64,000 bases of DNA from Pyrrhosoma nymphula (Eukaryota; Arthropoda; Insecta; Odonata; Coenagrionidae), in the NCBI GenBank assembly GCA_963573305.1, contig OY754330.1:19626596-19690595 (forward strand). The letters are read 5' to 3'. Position numbers and translations under genes: made by a program. The notes below the pieces were generated by a model that saw only the letters and a program-made list of their open reading frames with translations, was not told the origin of the DNA and made no database searches. Below, piece by piece: positions 23,301 to 34,258 of the stretch (positions within the stretch are counted from its first letter, which is position 1; every line of letters starts with the position of its first letter).

Positions 23301-23554
23301 ATATGAATTTAAACAATACTATAGCCTTCAAAAGCCACCATTATCTCCCGGGCACATGTTGGGAAATGAAAGAATGCAACCCGCCATACACGATTATTTG
23401 CGCGAAAATGCCGAAACTTCAAGGCCGTTGCGCGGAATGAAGAAATTAATTGAAATCGATAAAATTGTACACAGCTAATATGTGGCCCAAAATACAACTT
23501 TTGCCACCGGTATGAACTTCGTCCGACGAAAATCAGTTTTTTCACTCCACCCTA
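20301..23554 (-). mobile_element. 3254-bp transposon with ~360-bp TIRs and 8-bp TSD
   Basis: Tips TAGGGTGGAGTG and CACTCCACCCTA. A perfect 8-bp duplication ATATAGGG flanks it (20293-20300 and 23555-23562), and the unsplit MITE at 53.2 kb has this octamer once. Inverted repeats run 20301-~20665 and ~23190-23554 and look nearly identical: a 78-codon frame present in both differs at one residue. The interior carries a decayed minus-strand transposase-like gene. TIR start and TSD length would fit hAT, but the protein is not a typical hAT transposase. Confidence 0.85.
20690..22860 (-). pseudogene. Decayed transposase-like gene of an unusual arthropod TE family
   Basis: Read from 22860 down, conserved pieces appear in order in shifting frames: VLQHYIW with VDEIWKRVSIP (~22850-22740), LFDTASCKCMDYNACSG (~22590), SRVCDRQGISDRLAAALATA (~22200-22260), LVGIYFDGRKHKTHA (~22040-22090), IKAIGCVDTVPNT (~21860-21890), GHPLQWVICLLHFNELPLRY (~21750-21810), DTRWLTAANRVFRL with VYAPMWFPI (~21370-21510), and VTEVSLQLCGPEARDGILRS (~20870-20930). 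I know this block order from uncharacterised TE proteins common in arthropods. The FDGR and GC-D-T blocks look like the first two positions of an RNase H-type (DDE) site, and here the second reads GCVDT, so it is probably lost. Several frameshifts and stops make this copy dead. Superfamily not established. Confidence 0.65.
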
Positions 23555-23751
23555 ATATAGGGCTTATTCCTATATCTCGCGTCGATTTTGCACAACCCAT
23601 AAGCACACCTTTTCACCATTTTAACGCAACTAACAAGTCAGCGAGATGACCTTTCCCAATGGTAAACATACAAAAACACGATTTGTTTGTCCCGATACTT
23701 ACAGCTACTCCCGACGGCGCTACTATCGACCTTCAACTGTGGAATCGTCCA

Positions 23752-24975
23752 TTAAGGCGGTTCTGTGGCTTCACCCAACTTAAGATAATTCAATGAAACT
23801 TACTGAAAGTATTAATAATATTACTCTTAGGCTACCGGCAAATTTTCAGAATTATTTACCGCAGGTTTTTAAAGATATTTGATCGAGAATTGGGCATGAA
23901 ATTACACGTTTTTATGCCTTTTCTTATGCATCCTGCAAGTTATGCATCCACGTTCAAGTACCTTACTCACATGGTGCCAATTTCACACGATCTGCAACGC
24001 GCGCGAGGGATTTAATTCAAGCGCTCGGAGTAAAAATCTGTTACATATACATTTCTCTATCGATGGTATAAATTATTATACATTGAATCATTAGAAAAGG
24101 TTCTTTCTGATGAATAAAGCCTTGCGTTCCCATAGCAACCCGTGTATTTTCATGCCCACTTCTCGTTCAAATATCTTAAGAAATCTGCGGCAAATAATTC
24201 TGAAAAAAAATCATGTAGCTTTAAGACAACCAAATTAATGTTTCCGGGAAGTTTCATCGAATTCTCTAAAGATGAGTAAAACCAGCGAAAACTCCTTAAA
24301 AGAAAGAGAAACCGCTCACGAGAGGAAATTATAACTTTAAAACATGACGGTGGTGACGCCACTCGTCAAGTTTCCGAGGGCAATCTCTCGATATTATGGT
24401 GAAATACATTTCTCCAAAGTTGGACTATAAACACTGTTCTTCGGTATTACGCCACGTATTAATCGTTAAACTGATATTGATAGGATCGTATATTAAAATC
24501 ATAAAACTCAGTCCACTATGTCTGCGAAAGTGAAGTAACTGATCTTCAGCCGGAACTGTCTACTGCACATCACAGAGAATATCATCTCGTTAATCTTCTT
24601 AAACATATTAAATACCTATTTTTTTTTTTTTCAAAATGAAACATGAGCCTAAATTACCGCATAAAATTTTTAAAGCAATTAATAGGTCTGACAACGGCAT
24701 AACAGAAAAAAAAATTCGGATCCAACTCTCACATTTTGGAAATGAAAAGGATCACTTAGAGCAAACTATATGGAACTTTTTTATAACATTACTGAATGGT
24801 AGATAGCAATAAATTCGTGAGTTTCCTTAATTCGCGACTAAGCACAAATATTTCCGTATTTTTTTCCTCACTACAAAATTAATTTATTTAAGTTTTCTAC
24901 CGGTTAAAGGTATGTTTTAATAAAAGTCAAAAAAATCATCCAGGTTTTTAAATTATCAGGGCCCTATCCATATCT
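23752..24975. other. No feature recognised
   Basis: AT-rich DNA without supported gene or terminal repeats. Confidence 0.5.
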
Positions 24976-25354
24976 ACTGTTTCTTTCTACATTTCAGCGT
25001 AAGTACTCTTCTTCATCCCGTCCATAAAACCTATTCTCTTTCTTCCCCTTTCCCGTTTGCCAAACATCCTTCCCACTATCACGGCCTTAAGAGCAATCCA
25101 TCGCCCCTAATTAACCGATTTTATACATCTATCCTACCTTCCCTTAATCTCACCCAGACGTTTCCTCATCTCAACAACCATGTGAAGCACTTCCTAACTT
25201 GTCTTCTTATCTGTCCACGCACCTTCTCCATGTACCTCCACACCCACAACTCAAAACCCAGCAGCATATTCTCGTCGTCCTTTCTCAAGAGTCCACGTTT
25301 CTGCCCCATACAAGGCTACACTCCACAACAAGCTCTACACCAACCGCTTCTTAA
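24976..25354 (-). pseudogene. RT C-terminal remnant of an RTE/R1-type LINE
   Basis: On the minus strand, in several frames: SVALYGAETWTLEKG (~25320-25275), LWVW-YMEKVR (~25250-25215), RKRLGEIKGR (~25160-25130), and VGRMFGKRERGRKRIGFMDG (~25080-25020). These are the standard pieces of the region past the RT fingers and palm in such LINEs. Stops and frameshifts show it is dead. REP-B1 inserted at a TTAA cuts off its 5' side at 25354. Confidence 0.8.
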
Positions 25355-25912
25355 CGAGGTTCCGCCGCGACTGTGCGAGTCAAAACAAATACTAAATTCC
25401 ACATATTTTATATTTTGTACAAAAAATATTGCTTTCACTGATGAAATGCGTTACCTATGGAAAGCCAAAAGAAAGATACAGAAAGTGTGCGGATTATTCC
25501 ACGAATGTATTTTAAATGAGCACTTTTTTCCAGTCATTGGAGCCAACTGCAGCGCCATTTCTTACGAATTACCGCATTTTGACTTATATTATGGCATTAA
25601 TTACCTAATAACTAAAAAAAATAAGGTGGTAAGATGCCTGTATTTTATTTTAATTCCATTTCTCTGGATTATTTCCATCTTATAAATACTTTTCCGCAAA
25701 AATGGCATTGATATTTTAAGGAAAAATACTATTTTTCCCCGTGTTTTTCTCATTCCCCCATTGAACACCATGTAATTTCAAGTTGAATTATAGAATAAAA
25801 TAGCGTGGAAAGGTATTATTTTGTTGTTCATATCAGATAGAGAACAACTTTTTCTATAAGTATACAGAATATGAATAAAATGATATTTCAGTCATTTTAC
25901 GGTGGAACCACC
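25355..25912 (-). mobile_element. REP-B1: TTAA-flanked MITE (558 bp)
   Basis: Bounded by TTAA at 25351-25354 and 25913-25916. The right tip is the inverse of GGTGGTTCCACCGTAAAA. Homologous to 56447-57000 and 58917-59656. It is inserted in an RTE-like LINE remnant. The long frame 25182-25685 spans both and is not a gene. Confidence 0.85.
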
Positions 25913-26151
25913 TTAAGTTGCCTTAGATGCCTGCCGAATGCACTTACGCGGGCTTCTGAGAAACTCTTGTCTTATGTCCTCCACTGTCTCTTCCGAAACT
26001 CTACGACGCACACTGCCAGCCTACGATAATTTGTTTGCACAATAATCGGCAATTTTGTTTCTGCAAACCGCACTACAATTATTGCTCGCGCTGCAAGTGG
26101 AGTCGCCATTTTCACTTCACGCGATCATGCTGCACTCTGGCGGCAATAGTT

Positions 26152-26730
26152 GGCACGTCTGACGCGAGAATATAAATTCTCTGAGATGCTCTCTAGCACA
26201 TGGTGCAAAATTTCATTATCATATCAACTGTAGTTTTTTCCCATGGGCCTTTGAAATGTTGAGGGTTTGAAAGGGACACCCTGTACTATCTGTGCTGCCC
26301 TCCAGTGCGAAGAAAGTTGGAAGAAACGGACTTTCATGAATGATGAAAGATTTTATACTTCCACGGTGAATTTCGATGCGAACTCATTCTCGGGCTTAGC
26401 AAAGTGTTGTACCTTCTCCGTGTTGACCTTTAATGGAAAACATATATTCCGATGGGCAGCTTGAGAAGAGTCCACATCAAGAATGAGAATAAACATGACA
26501 GTGGCATAGGTTTCACTTCGTACTAGTTTATGATATTAGTACTCATGATTAATGATAATACTTAGTACTTTTAGTTGTTACAATATATTTGGCACGTCTG
26601 ACGCGGGAATATAAATTCTTTGAGATGCTCTCTAGCACATGGGTGCAATTTCACTATCATATCTTCCGTAGTTTTTTCCCCCGGGGATTTGAAATGTTGG
26701 AGGTTAAAAAAGTGAACCCCTGTACCATCT
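26152..26730. repeat. Direct duplication, two ~135-bp units 440 bp apart
   Basis: Units at ~26152-26290 and ~26592-26730 share tggcacgtctgacgcg.gaat, gagatgctctctagcacatg and gtagttttttccc with a few differences. Possibly ends of an undetermined element. Confidence 0.7.
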
Positions 26731-27811
26731 TGTGATGACGGTACAGGGCTACAAAGTTTCTTTCGGGGTGTTGCAAAGCTTCTTTCTTCCAATGCCACGC
26801 TGGGAGGAGAATTGAAATAGAAGGAAATGGATCAGAGGAAGAGGTAGGGGGGTGGAGGAGGAGCGGAAGTGATAGAGAGAAAGAGAGAGAGGGAATGAAG
26901 ACAGGACGACTGTGGAAAAGACAAAGAGTTGGATTGGGGATGGATATGCAGAACCCCATTCCCAGAGAGGCAGGAGGAGATATGGTGAATTTGAATCCAT
27001 ATAAAACTGCGTTATTTTCCTTTTTTACTCTAGTAAAAGATCAAGAGAGCTTTTGTAAAAAAAATCAAGGTACCAGCAGGAGAACGAATGTGAATTGTAT
27101 TCCATTATAACGCAGAGACAAAAGCTCGTGTTTCTCAAGAACTCGGAGCGACTGTTCAGAACTTGCGAACTACCTGCCTTTTTAAAAGTGATTATTTTTT
27201 TCTTTTGCCAACAAAAAAATCTTTCAGCTCACATCAACTGGAGCGCAGGGAGAATTTCAACTAGCGCAGTCAATCAGACAAATTAAAAAAAAATGATTTC
27301 TCTAGATACGGGTCCCCTTCTTTCGAAATCAGGTATGCAGTGAATTTTACGTACCTACCAAGAAATCCGAATGAATGCATTAAGGTCTCATATCCTTGAA
27401 ATCCTAGGTCCTTGAAAGAGAATATAGATATTTCTTAACCTACCTAAAACTCCGAATGCATTGAATTCTCATATCGCAAATAAAAGTTTATGCATAAAAT
27501 ATTTGCTGCATGTATAAAATATTTTCCGCGCAACTACTTTACAAAATTACTTTAACAGTGAAACTAGATTTTGGTCAAGAGCGTCTTCACAAAAAAAGAC
27601 ACCCTTAAGAAATGTTCACCACTGATTTCAACGTAACCTTCGACAGTAAAGACCTTACGATAGACGAGCACGTTTTCAACGATATGTGGTCTTGCGAAAT
27701 TCGATGCATGGTAGCCAACTAGGCAACGCTTAACACTGACAACTACGAAGGAATCAAGCGCTGAACTTCAACAATCATTTCCTGAGACTGACAACCATAG
27801 ATTTCAACGAG
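26731..27811. other. No gene recognised
   Basis: A GA-rich tract at 26810-26960; the rest is AT-rich without supported features. Confidence 0.45.
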
Positions 27812-27815
27812 TTAA

Positions 27816-28625
27816 GGTGGCTGGTCGGGTAATCGTTAGTCATTGAGAAATTTAGTTGCTTAAATTTTAATGCTCGTTTAAAGTTTAAATAATAGGTCGT
27901 AGTTATACTGTATTCAGTAGTAATGACTTATGTCTCTGGTACATTCTGAAATATTGTCTTTTAAATTTACACATTGCAATAAAAATTTGCTTAAATGCAG
28001 ACTTGATTCATTTCTTAAGTCATTCTTGCGAAATTAATTTTCCGAAAACAGTTCACACCCGTGGCCATAGAATTCAAAATAAGTATTTTAATGAAGATGT
28101 ATTGTCACTCGAATGCGAACTAGTATTAAAATATGTTTCTATAAATTATTTAATCTTTCGTTTTTAATCCGGCAACAGCGTCCATTTTGCCCAAGTTAGA
28201 TCTGTTCGTCATGTCTACGTGACCGTTAGCATGTCCCGTACTTTCGTGTGCCACGTTGCCAACTTTACACCACATAGCCGCGCGCGACGGTTTGAAATTC
28301 TCGCATACATATTTTTTAATCGTATTTACGAAAAATGTCAGTCGATAGTATAAAATGATTTTTTCAGAATAGATTTTAATTTATTAAGCTGCATTATATC
28401 AGTTTTTGGTTAAAATCTTTTCAGTAGGAATGGAGAAAGTACGTAATTTATCCTATTGGAGTGGAGAGCGCCATAAGGCTCCATGTTAAAAGAGTCTAAA
28501 ATATCGCCAGAAGTATGTCGATGATCCCCCGTTTTTTCTTCGATATTCGATAGAATATCCAAAAAGGAACATATTTGCAAATTTTTAAGAAAATCTGTTC
28601 ACTTTGGTTTTTTAGACCAGCCACC
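27816..28625. mobile_element. REP-C: TTAA-type MITE (810 bp)
   Basis: Tips GGTGGCTGGTC and GACCAGCCACC. TTAA on the left (27812-27815), TCAA on the right (28626-28629), a TTAA duplication with one change. No coding capacity. Terminal style matches REP-A and REP-B. Confidence 0.7.
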
Positions 28626-28629
28626 TCAA

Positions 28630-29205
28630 CGTGAACGTGTTTTGTCAACAATTCATTCGGCATATTAAGATCAAGGACCGAAATAGTACCGTTTCAGATA
28701 AGAAATCAAGGTTCTCGGGTGGTATGGAAGCAATTATGGAAACTGAACTTGACTCTTTTCCTTTTTCATTCCCATTCCTCTTTTTCTCTGTTCATAAATC
28801 CAAAAACACACCCTTCCTCTCAAATAACTTTCTAATAAAAAGAGTGCAATAATGTAACGGTAATCACTAAACGCGTGTGATGCATCACTTTGGAGAATTC
28901 ACAACAACCTGAAACAGAAAACCCAGAGAAACGAAAACGGTGACTAAAGCCGAATCGCAGACGTGCATGCAGGTGGAAAGTTACAGCGGCGCCATGGACT
29001 CTTTTGTTTTTTAAGACCCTTTCGCTCGCGCGAAAGGGACATCACAGAGTGGACTGAAATCGAAAAAAGTTGGCCAAAGAAATCCAATTTTCGACTTTTT
29101 TTATTTCGAACAGGGAATGAAAAATCCACATTTTAGAAGGTCCATGTGATGTAAAACTGAAGTTTATTTATTTTTTCAAAAGTATGTATTAAATTATTAC
29201 AGCCC
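28630..29205. other. No feature recognised
   Basis: Short frames only. A small CGCTCGCGCGAAAG palindromic stretch near 29030. Confidence 0.4.
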
Positions 29206-29212
29206 ATTACAT

Positions 29213-29880
29213 GCCACCTACTGTCCGCAAAGCAGGGATATGACCCGAAAAGGCACTTAACGTTTCGTGCCGTACCTGGGGAGGCACCCGAACTTGGGAG
29301 TCTGAGCCTCGGCGTTGAGGTAGACCCAACCCTTCACCGCGGGTGGTTTATAGCACCACCTGACCATTCACACTATAGTTTATAACTTGTTAAAGTTAAA
29401 CATAAATCACAAAGCTATGTTCGTCTTTGTGTTTTACTATTCACGTTGATGAAAATGGTTTTTTAAACGTAGTTATACGATAGTTATTAACCATTTTACG
29501 TGCTTTAGTAATTTAATGTACCTACATTAAACTGGTTTGGTTTACTAATGCACGTAAAATGATAAATATATATCGTATGACTGCGATGAAAAAACAATTT
29601 TCATCAGCGTGACTAGTACAACAAAAAGACGAACATAATTGTGCGATTTATGTTTAACTTAAATAATAGTGTTGACTGGTCAGTTGGTGCTATAAACCAA
29701 CCATAGTGAAGGGTTCTATTTCAGGCTATATATAGCTCAGGCTTTTATAGAAGGGTTATATTTCAGGCTAGGTTCTATAAGGTCTATTTCAACGCCGAGG
29801 CTTTGACTCCCAAGTTCAGGTGCCTCCCAGGTACGGCACGAAACGTTAAGTGCCTTTTCGGGTCACATTCCTGCCACAAA
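29213..29880. mobile_element. Long palindromic (foldback) element
   Basis: Arms read gggtcacattcctgcc at the right and its near-inverse at the left. They share aggcacttaacgtttcgtgc, the aggcac block, and cctcggcgttga with their inverses. Inner inverted blocks (gcacgtaaaatg, acgaacat, gaaaa-ttttcatca) continue toward the centre near 29540. Arms total ~300 bp each with gaps. A GGCAC hairpin followed by GAAACG recalls PLE ends. Confidence 0.75.
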
Positions 29881-29895
29881 GTGCTTCTTCATTAG

Positions 29896-30198
29896 GCGAC
29901 TAATGCAAAGGTGGTAGTGCTCCAGATAGGCCAGATATCAGAGGAAGCCCTAGAATCGGGGCACAAGGACATACGAAGATACCGGGAGCATCATACGCGA
30001 AAAATTTCGCGATATACTGAATTCGAGGATCTTTTTCGAAGACCTCTCCTTACTTCAGATCCATTTATATCAGCATATATGATGCTCCAAAAAAATAAGA
30101 AAAATATACCAAAAGAAGCTCGGGACCTCCTTCTGGTGGAACTGCCCACCAGTTCCAATGAGGATAGTGACGCGACTCGGATGAATATAAATTAATAA
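29896..30198 (+). pseudogene. C-terminal fragment of an uncharacterised TE-encoded protein
   Basis: About 100 residues with IGQISEEALESGHKDIRRYR, then RKISRYTEFEDLFRRPLLTS followed by DPFIS. This (I/L)G-SEEA-E-NK-R-YR...RK-SR...DLF-RLLLTSDP pattern is a familiar ending of uncharacterised transposon proteins in arthropods. The upstream part is missing: in frame there is a TAG at 29893-29895, and the palindrome ends at 29880. The stop is at 30196. Function not known to me. The LLTSDP block is well kept, so truncation rather than long decay is likely. Confidence 0.6.
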
Positions 30199-31043
30199 TT
30201 TAGTGCATTCATACCTATCATTTATAATAACTTTTGTTTTTAATTTTATATATTACATATTTACCAATTAAATTTATTATTTTTAAACTCACTCTGCTTT
30301 TTAATTACTACCCTGTAAGTTAAAGATACCTTTACGGTTCAGATTACCGACGCGACGGTAGTGTATCATCTTTTGGGTCTTTTCTGAAGTAGATCCACGA
30401 TCCACTTCAAGATAGAGGAGTATGTACCTTCCGAAAACCGATTTCCATGAAGTGAAGGCACCAATTCGAATTTCACTTATGGCTTTCCGAGGTAAAATCA
30501 ACCATAAGTGCTTTCCCTTCAGTTATATCCATAAATTCAATTCGCTTGCTCGACAATCGTCATTAACAACTGTTGCCACAGCTACAATACCTTAAGATAT
30601 TACATGTAGTAACGCTGATATCGCGGAGGTTCCCTTTGTATCGCGGTCAACAACGCAGCGCCACCATCGGTGTAATCGCACACTAAGTTCAGTGTAGACG
30701 TTTATTAATATTGATATAAAATGAAAGTTAACGGCTAGAAACGCCTAATGTTTATGGCGCAAAATCAGGAAGCTATATTGCACCAATTTCTAGCAAACAG
30801 AAAGCTGTGTCACGCAGTGTTTTTTTGGTAGTTCATCTGTATTGACGTATTTAGATTCTGGCAGTGTGTGTGTGTTTGTAAATATTAGGTCATAGCTCTC
30901 CAAACAGCTCTATTAGGCAGAATTTTGCTGTAATGTGAAGGATATAGACCGTGATAAACAGTGAAAAAATATTACAGGAAGTGCAACTTCAAATTGGAAA
31001 ATGAGCGATGGAAATCTGCCACAGTACAAGTGTCATAATTGCG
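30199..31043. other. No feature recognised
   Basis: AT-rich with no supported gene or repeat end; a short (gt)n run near 30865. Confidence 0.45.
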
Positions 31044-31047
31044 TTAA

Positions 31048-31605
31048 GGTGATTAGAGCGAGATAGTTCCCTAGTCATAATGGAGACCATATTAAAATTT
31101 TATTTTTTTATTTTAGCGTCTGTAAGAAGTATGGAATAATTATTGTAATATTAATGGCGCAAAGATATATAGTTATATATTACCAAATTTCTCAGTAATT
31201 AAATAAATAAAACTACTAAAGTCTCTAACTTGACTCATTTTTTCCCGCCGTATGGCTGAAAACCCTTCAAAACAGCAGGTTTTTTTGCGATTCTATAATT
31301 ATTACTGCGGTGAGAAATAGATTATTTTTTATAAATAGTAGAGAAAGCATGCAATCTACACACCGTTAGTTTTTTGACGAAATCAAGGTGCTAGAAGTTC
31401 CTAATTTTTTCAAATGTTCTCCCTCTGGAGCGCACAGCCATAATCTATCCCATGTAAAACAGTTTTCATTTTCAGGCAAATAGTTCGAAAAGTAGTTCGG
31501 CAAGGGGTTAATATTTGGATATCAGTGGAAATATGAGAGTTTCTTCTTTCAAATGAGACCAAATTCATCAAATTCTAGGTGAAGTGATTTTTCGCTCAAA
31601 CTACC
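31048..31605 (-). mobile_element. REP-A1: TTAA-flanked MITE (558 bp)
   Basis: TTAA at 31044-31047 and 31606-31609. Inverse orientation: ends with ttcgctcaaactacc. Shares the tagggaactatctcgctc end and the gccgtacggcggg-type internal block with five other copies. Confidence 0.88.
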
Positions 31606-32345
31606 TTAAATCCTTTGGCTTCAAAATCTTATTTAATACTACAGTGGGGACTAAAAATTTGCATGCTTCTACACGCTTTGAAAATCGAGGCGGGCTAAAC
31701 CGGCACTCTGACCCACTGTGGGACGCGCCGGTTCGTAGTCTCAGGTAGAGACGCACAATACGAACGATTTTGAACCGTTTTCATTCAGTTCCCGACCATT
31801 TTCAACCTGAGAATTGCCAACCTATCCGATAACCACCAAGTCCCTTTGGAGCAAAATCATTCCATAAATAGAACAAGCAACAATCGGTTAGTAGGATATC
31901 ACTTCTATTTTGGCATCTTTAAAGGAGAACATCGGTGTACTAGGACATAATTTGCAAAAGCACCCCTCAATGCTTTTTGCTATAGAGCAGTAAAGTGCTT
32001 CACCAGATAAATGGGACCCCGAAATACAACGAATCTAAGAGAGAAAAATAGAAGGGAAAACCTGGGAGAAAGACCAAGTGAATCATAACACATAGACCAA
32101 ACCCAGTGAGAAGGAGAAAAGGAACACTATAATTGGAGTAAGAGAAATGAATTGGAAGGAATTTGAAGTGGAATATGGACCAATTATAACAAGGAGACAT
32201 TGCGTGACTTATGTTCGGGATCCAAACGAGGCAATTATTTTCTGAAACTATAGAGTGAATGCGGGAAAAGTGTCACGGCTTTCTTCCACATAGGCCCGGG
32301 TTCGAGAGAAAAACGCTATTAAAGAATCTTCCTCCGTATAAATCC

Positions 32346-32432
32346 TTTAAAGTTCACGTCTCTCGCAACAGAGGTCGTAGCCCAGTGGGTTGAGGCGCTG
32401 AGCCCGTTATCATAGTGGCTGGGGTTCGATTA
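32346..32432 (+). tRNA. tRNA-like sequence, probable pseudogene or SINE head
   Basis: gtcgtagcccagtgggttga contains an A box, ggggttcgattacagg a slightly altered B box, and the two ends can pair over 7 positions with several G-U pairs. The anticodon arm is expanded and lacks a proper loop. A T-run follows. Not a working tRNA. Confidence 0.45.
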
Positions 32433-32783
32433 CAGGTTGCGGCATTTTTTTTTCTTTCGAATATTTTACGGAATTACTGTAAATTGCACACTCCCATACA
32501 TTTACGTCAGTAGCAACAATTTTTTTATATTTTCAGCGTATTTGCTGGATTTTCAACCAATCCCCTTGGGAGACTTTCGAAGCTAATTTAGGGATTCTTG
32601 TTTGGCCGAAGAGAGGCTACATATGTTCACAGACCTAATATGTTTAGATTTTGAAAATAAAAGGATACTTCCATGAATAGGATGGGCTTCGATTGGTCGT
32701 GGGTCTTTCTCTCAGCGTCTCCTTGTAAGATATAAAAAAATGACGTGAGAACGAAGGCTTCCGCGGTGCACTACTTTCTAGTA

Positions 32784-32985
32784 AGTTGAACTTCCTCATC
32801 TTACGGGTGCACTACCGCTTTGATTGTTGCGCCGAAGACGACAATTTCGCTGGAACTACTGCCAGCGTCTTCAGAACGAAGATCTTCAGCTTCTTAGACC
32901 TGAAGACGCTGGTAGTAGTGCCAGCGTCTTCACGTCGCCACAACAACCAACGCGGTAACGCACCCGGAAAATGAAGAAGTTCGAC
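32784..32985. mobile_element. Foldback, PLE-like ends
   Basis: gttgaacttcctcatcttac at the left and its approximate inverse at the right. The gggtgc.cta/gttacgcaccc and gttgttgcg-type blocks also pair. The centre carries three gaagacgctgg/ccagcgtcttc blocks in alternating orientation. Confidence 0.7.
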
Positions 32986-33707
32986 ATAAAAAACTGACGA
33001 TGAAAAACCTACACTGCTACTACAAAAATGAGACGCGTTATAAGGAGATTCCTTCTCCTCCGTCAGAGCTACTCATTTCTCACAAATGTCTACTTAGTAA
33101 TCGAGTCATTCCCTAAAAAAATGAAATGTCCATCTTTAGCACATGCATGCTCCATGTAGCATCCGTCGTCAGATCGGAGGATAGAGAGGAAGAATAAAAT
33201 ATAAACCTTTTTGGATGCTCAAATCCTTTTTCCTTCTCCTATCGCCAGGCAAACCCCGAAACCGTAACCCTCGTGCCGACACCTTCTTATAACCACACGT
33301 AATGTATCGGACGGTTTTTCTCTTTTGTTTCCGCCGAGGAGAAGAAATAAATCTAATTCTGAGGCAACTTTTATGAGGGCATGAGGCAGAACAGTGACAT
33401 GGGACTGGAGAGAGGAGGGGGGGAAAGGATTCGGTGCCTGCCAGGGTTTCGTTCGCGGGATGTCGCCTTGGGGGGGGGTAAGGGAGGGGCTTTGAGGGGG
33501 AGAACAGCCCCAGGGATAGGGGGGGTGAGGGAAGAGGCGGCGAGGGGAAGGGGGGGCAGCCAAGATGGGAAGAGCTGTGAAGATGATTCCGAAGGATTAA
33601 AGAAATAAAAAGAACGAGGTAATTATCGTGTTTCCCTTTCGTCTTGCAGCTCCTTTCGTGATCAGTAAGTGCCACCGAAGAAAACTGGAATGATTCTCGT
33701 TTATTGA
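32986..33707. other. No gene; strongly G-rich plus strand
   Basis: 33400-33570 is almost all G/A on the plus strand with G-runs up to nine. Frames of ~110-170 codons on the minus strand there encode only Pro/Ser-rich low-complexity sequence. Confidence 0.5.
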
Positions 33708-34258
33708 CAACACTTTTAGAGTGAAATTACTTCACCTATAATTTGATGAATTTGGCCTCAGTTCAAAGAAAAACTCCCATCTTTCCAATTACATAAAAAT
33801 ATGAACCTCTTGCCGAACTACTTTTCGAGCAATTTGTCTAAAAATATAAACTGTTTTACACGGGTTAGATTATGGCTGGGCGCTCCAGAGGGAGAATATT
33901 TAAAAAATTAGGAATTTATACCTCCTATATTTCGTCAAAAAACTGTGTAGATTGCACGTTTTCTATATTATTTATAAAAATTAATCCATTACTCACCACA
34001 GTAATTTTTATAAGAATCGCCATAAAAAACCTGCCGTTACAAGGGTTTTCAGCCGTACGGCGGGAAAAAATGATTCAAGTTAGAGACTTAATTATCTTTT
34101 TTTATTTAATTACTGAGAATTTTGGTCATATATAACTATATCGTTGGGGCAATTACATTGCTATATTTATTTCGTACTTCTTACAGACGCTGGAATAAAA
34201 AAATTAAATTTTAATATGGTCTCCATTATGACTAGGGAACTATCTCGCTCAAACTACC
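33708..34258 (+). mobile_element. REP-A2: TTAA-flanked MITE, diverged left end
   Basis: The right end tctcgctcaaactacc is followed by TTAA (34259-34262). The left end, about 33708, has drifted (acacttttagagtgaaattac). Interior matches the family. Confidence 0.8.

Larger units (their letters stand above)
20105..23751. mobile_element. TSD-less (Spy-like) MITE, copy 1, split by a larger transposon
   Basis: Ends TGGACGATT and AATCGTCCA lie between host AA (left) and TT (right) with no duplication. The unsplit copy at 52925-53366 shows the same. The MITE parts are 20105-20300 and 23555-23751; the middle is a separate 3254-bp element. Insertion between A's and T's without TSD recalls the Spy group of DNA transposons. 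Confidence 0.78.

Noticed and set aside
25182..25685. 167-codon plus-strand frame
   Set aside because: Runs antisense through an RTE-like remnant into REP-B1, so it is a chance join of two repeats.
33169..33675. 168-codon minus-strand frame
   Set aside because: Composition comes from a C-rich tract (Pro/Ser runs); no domain.
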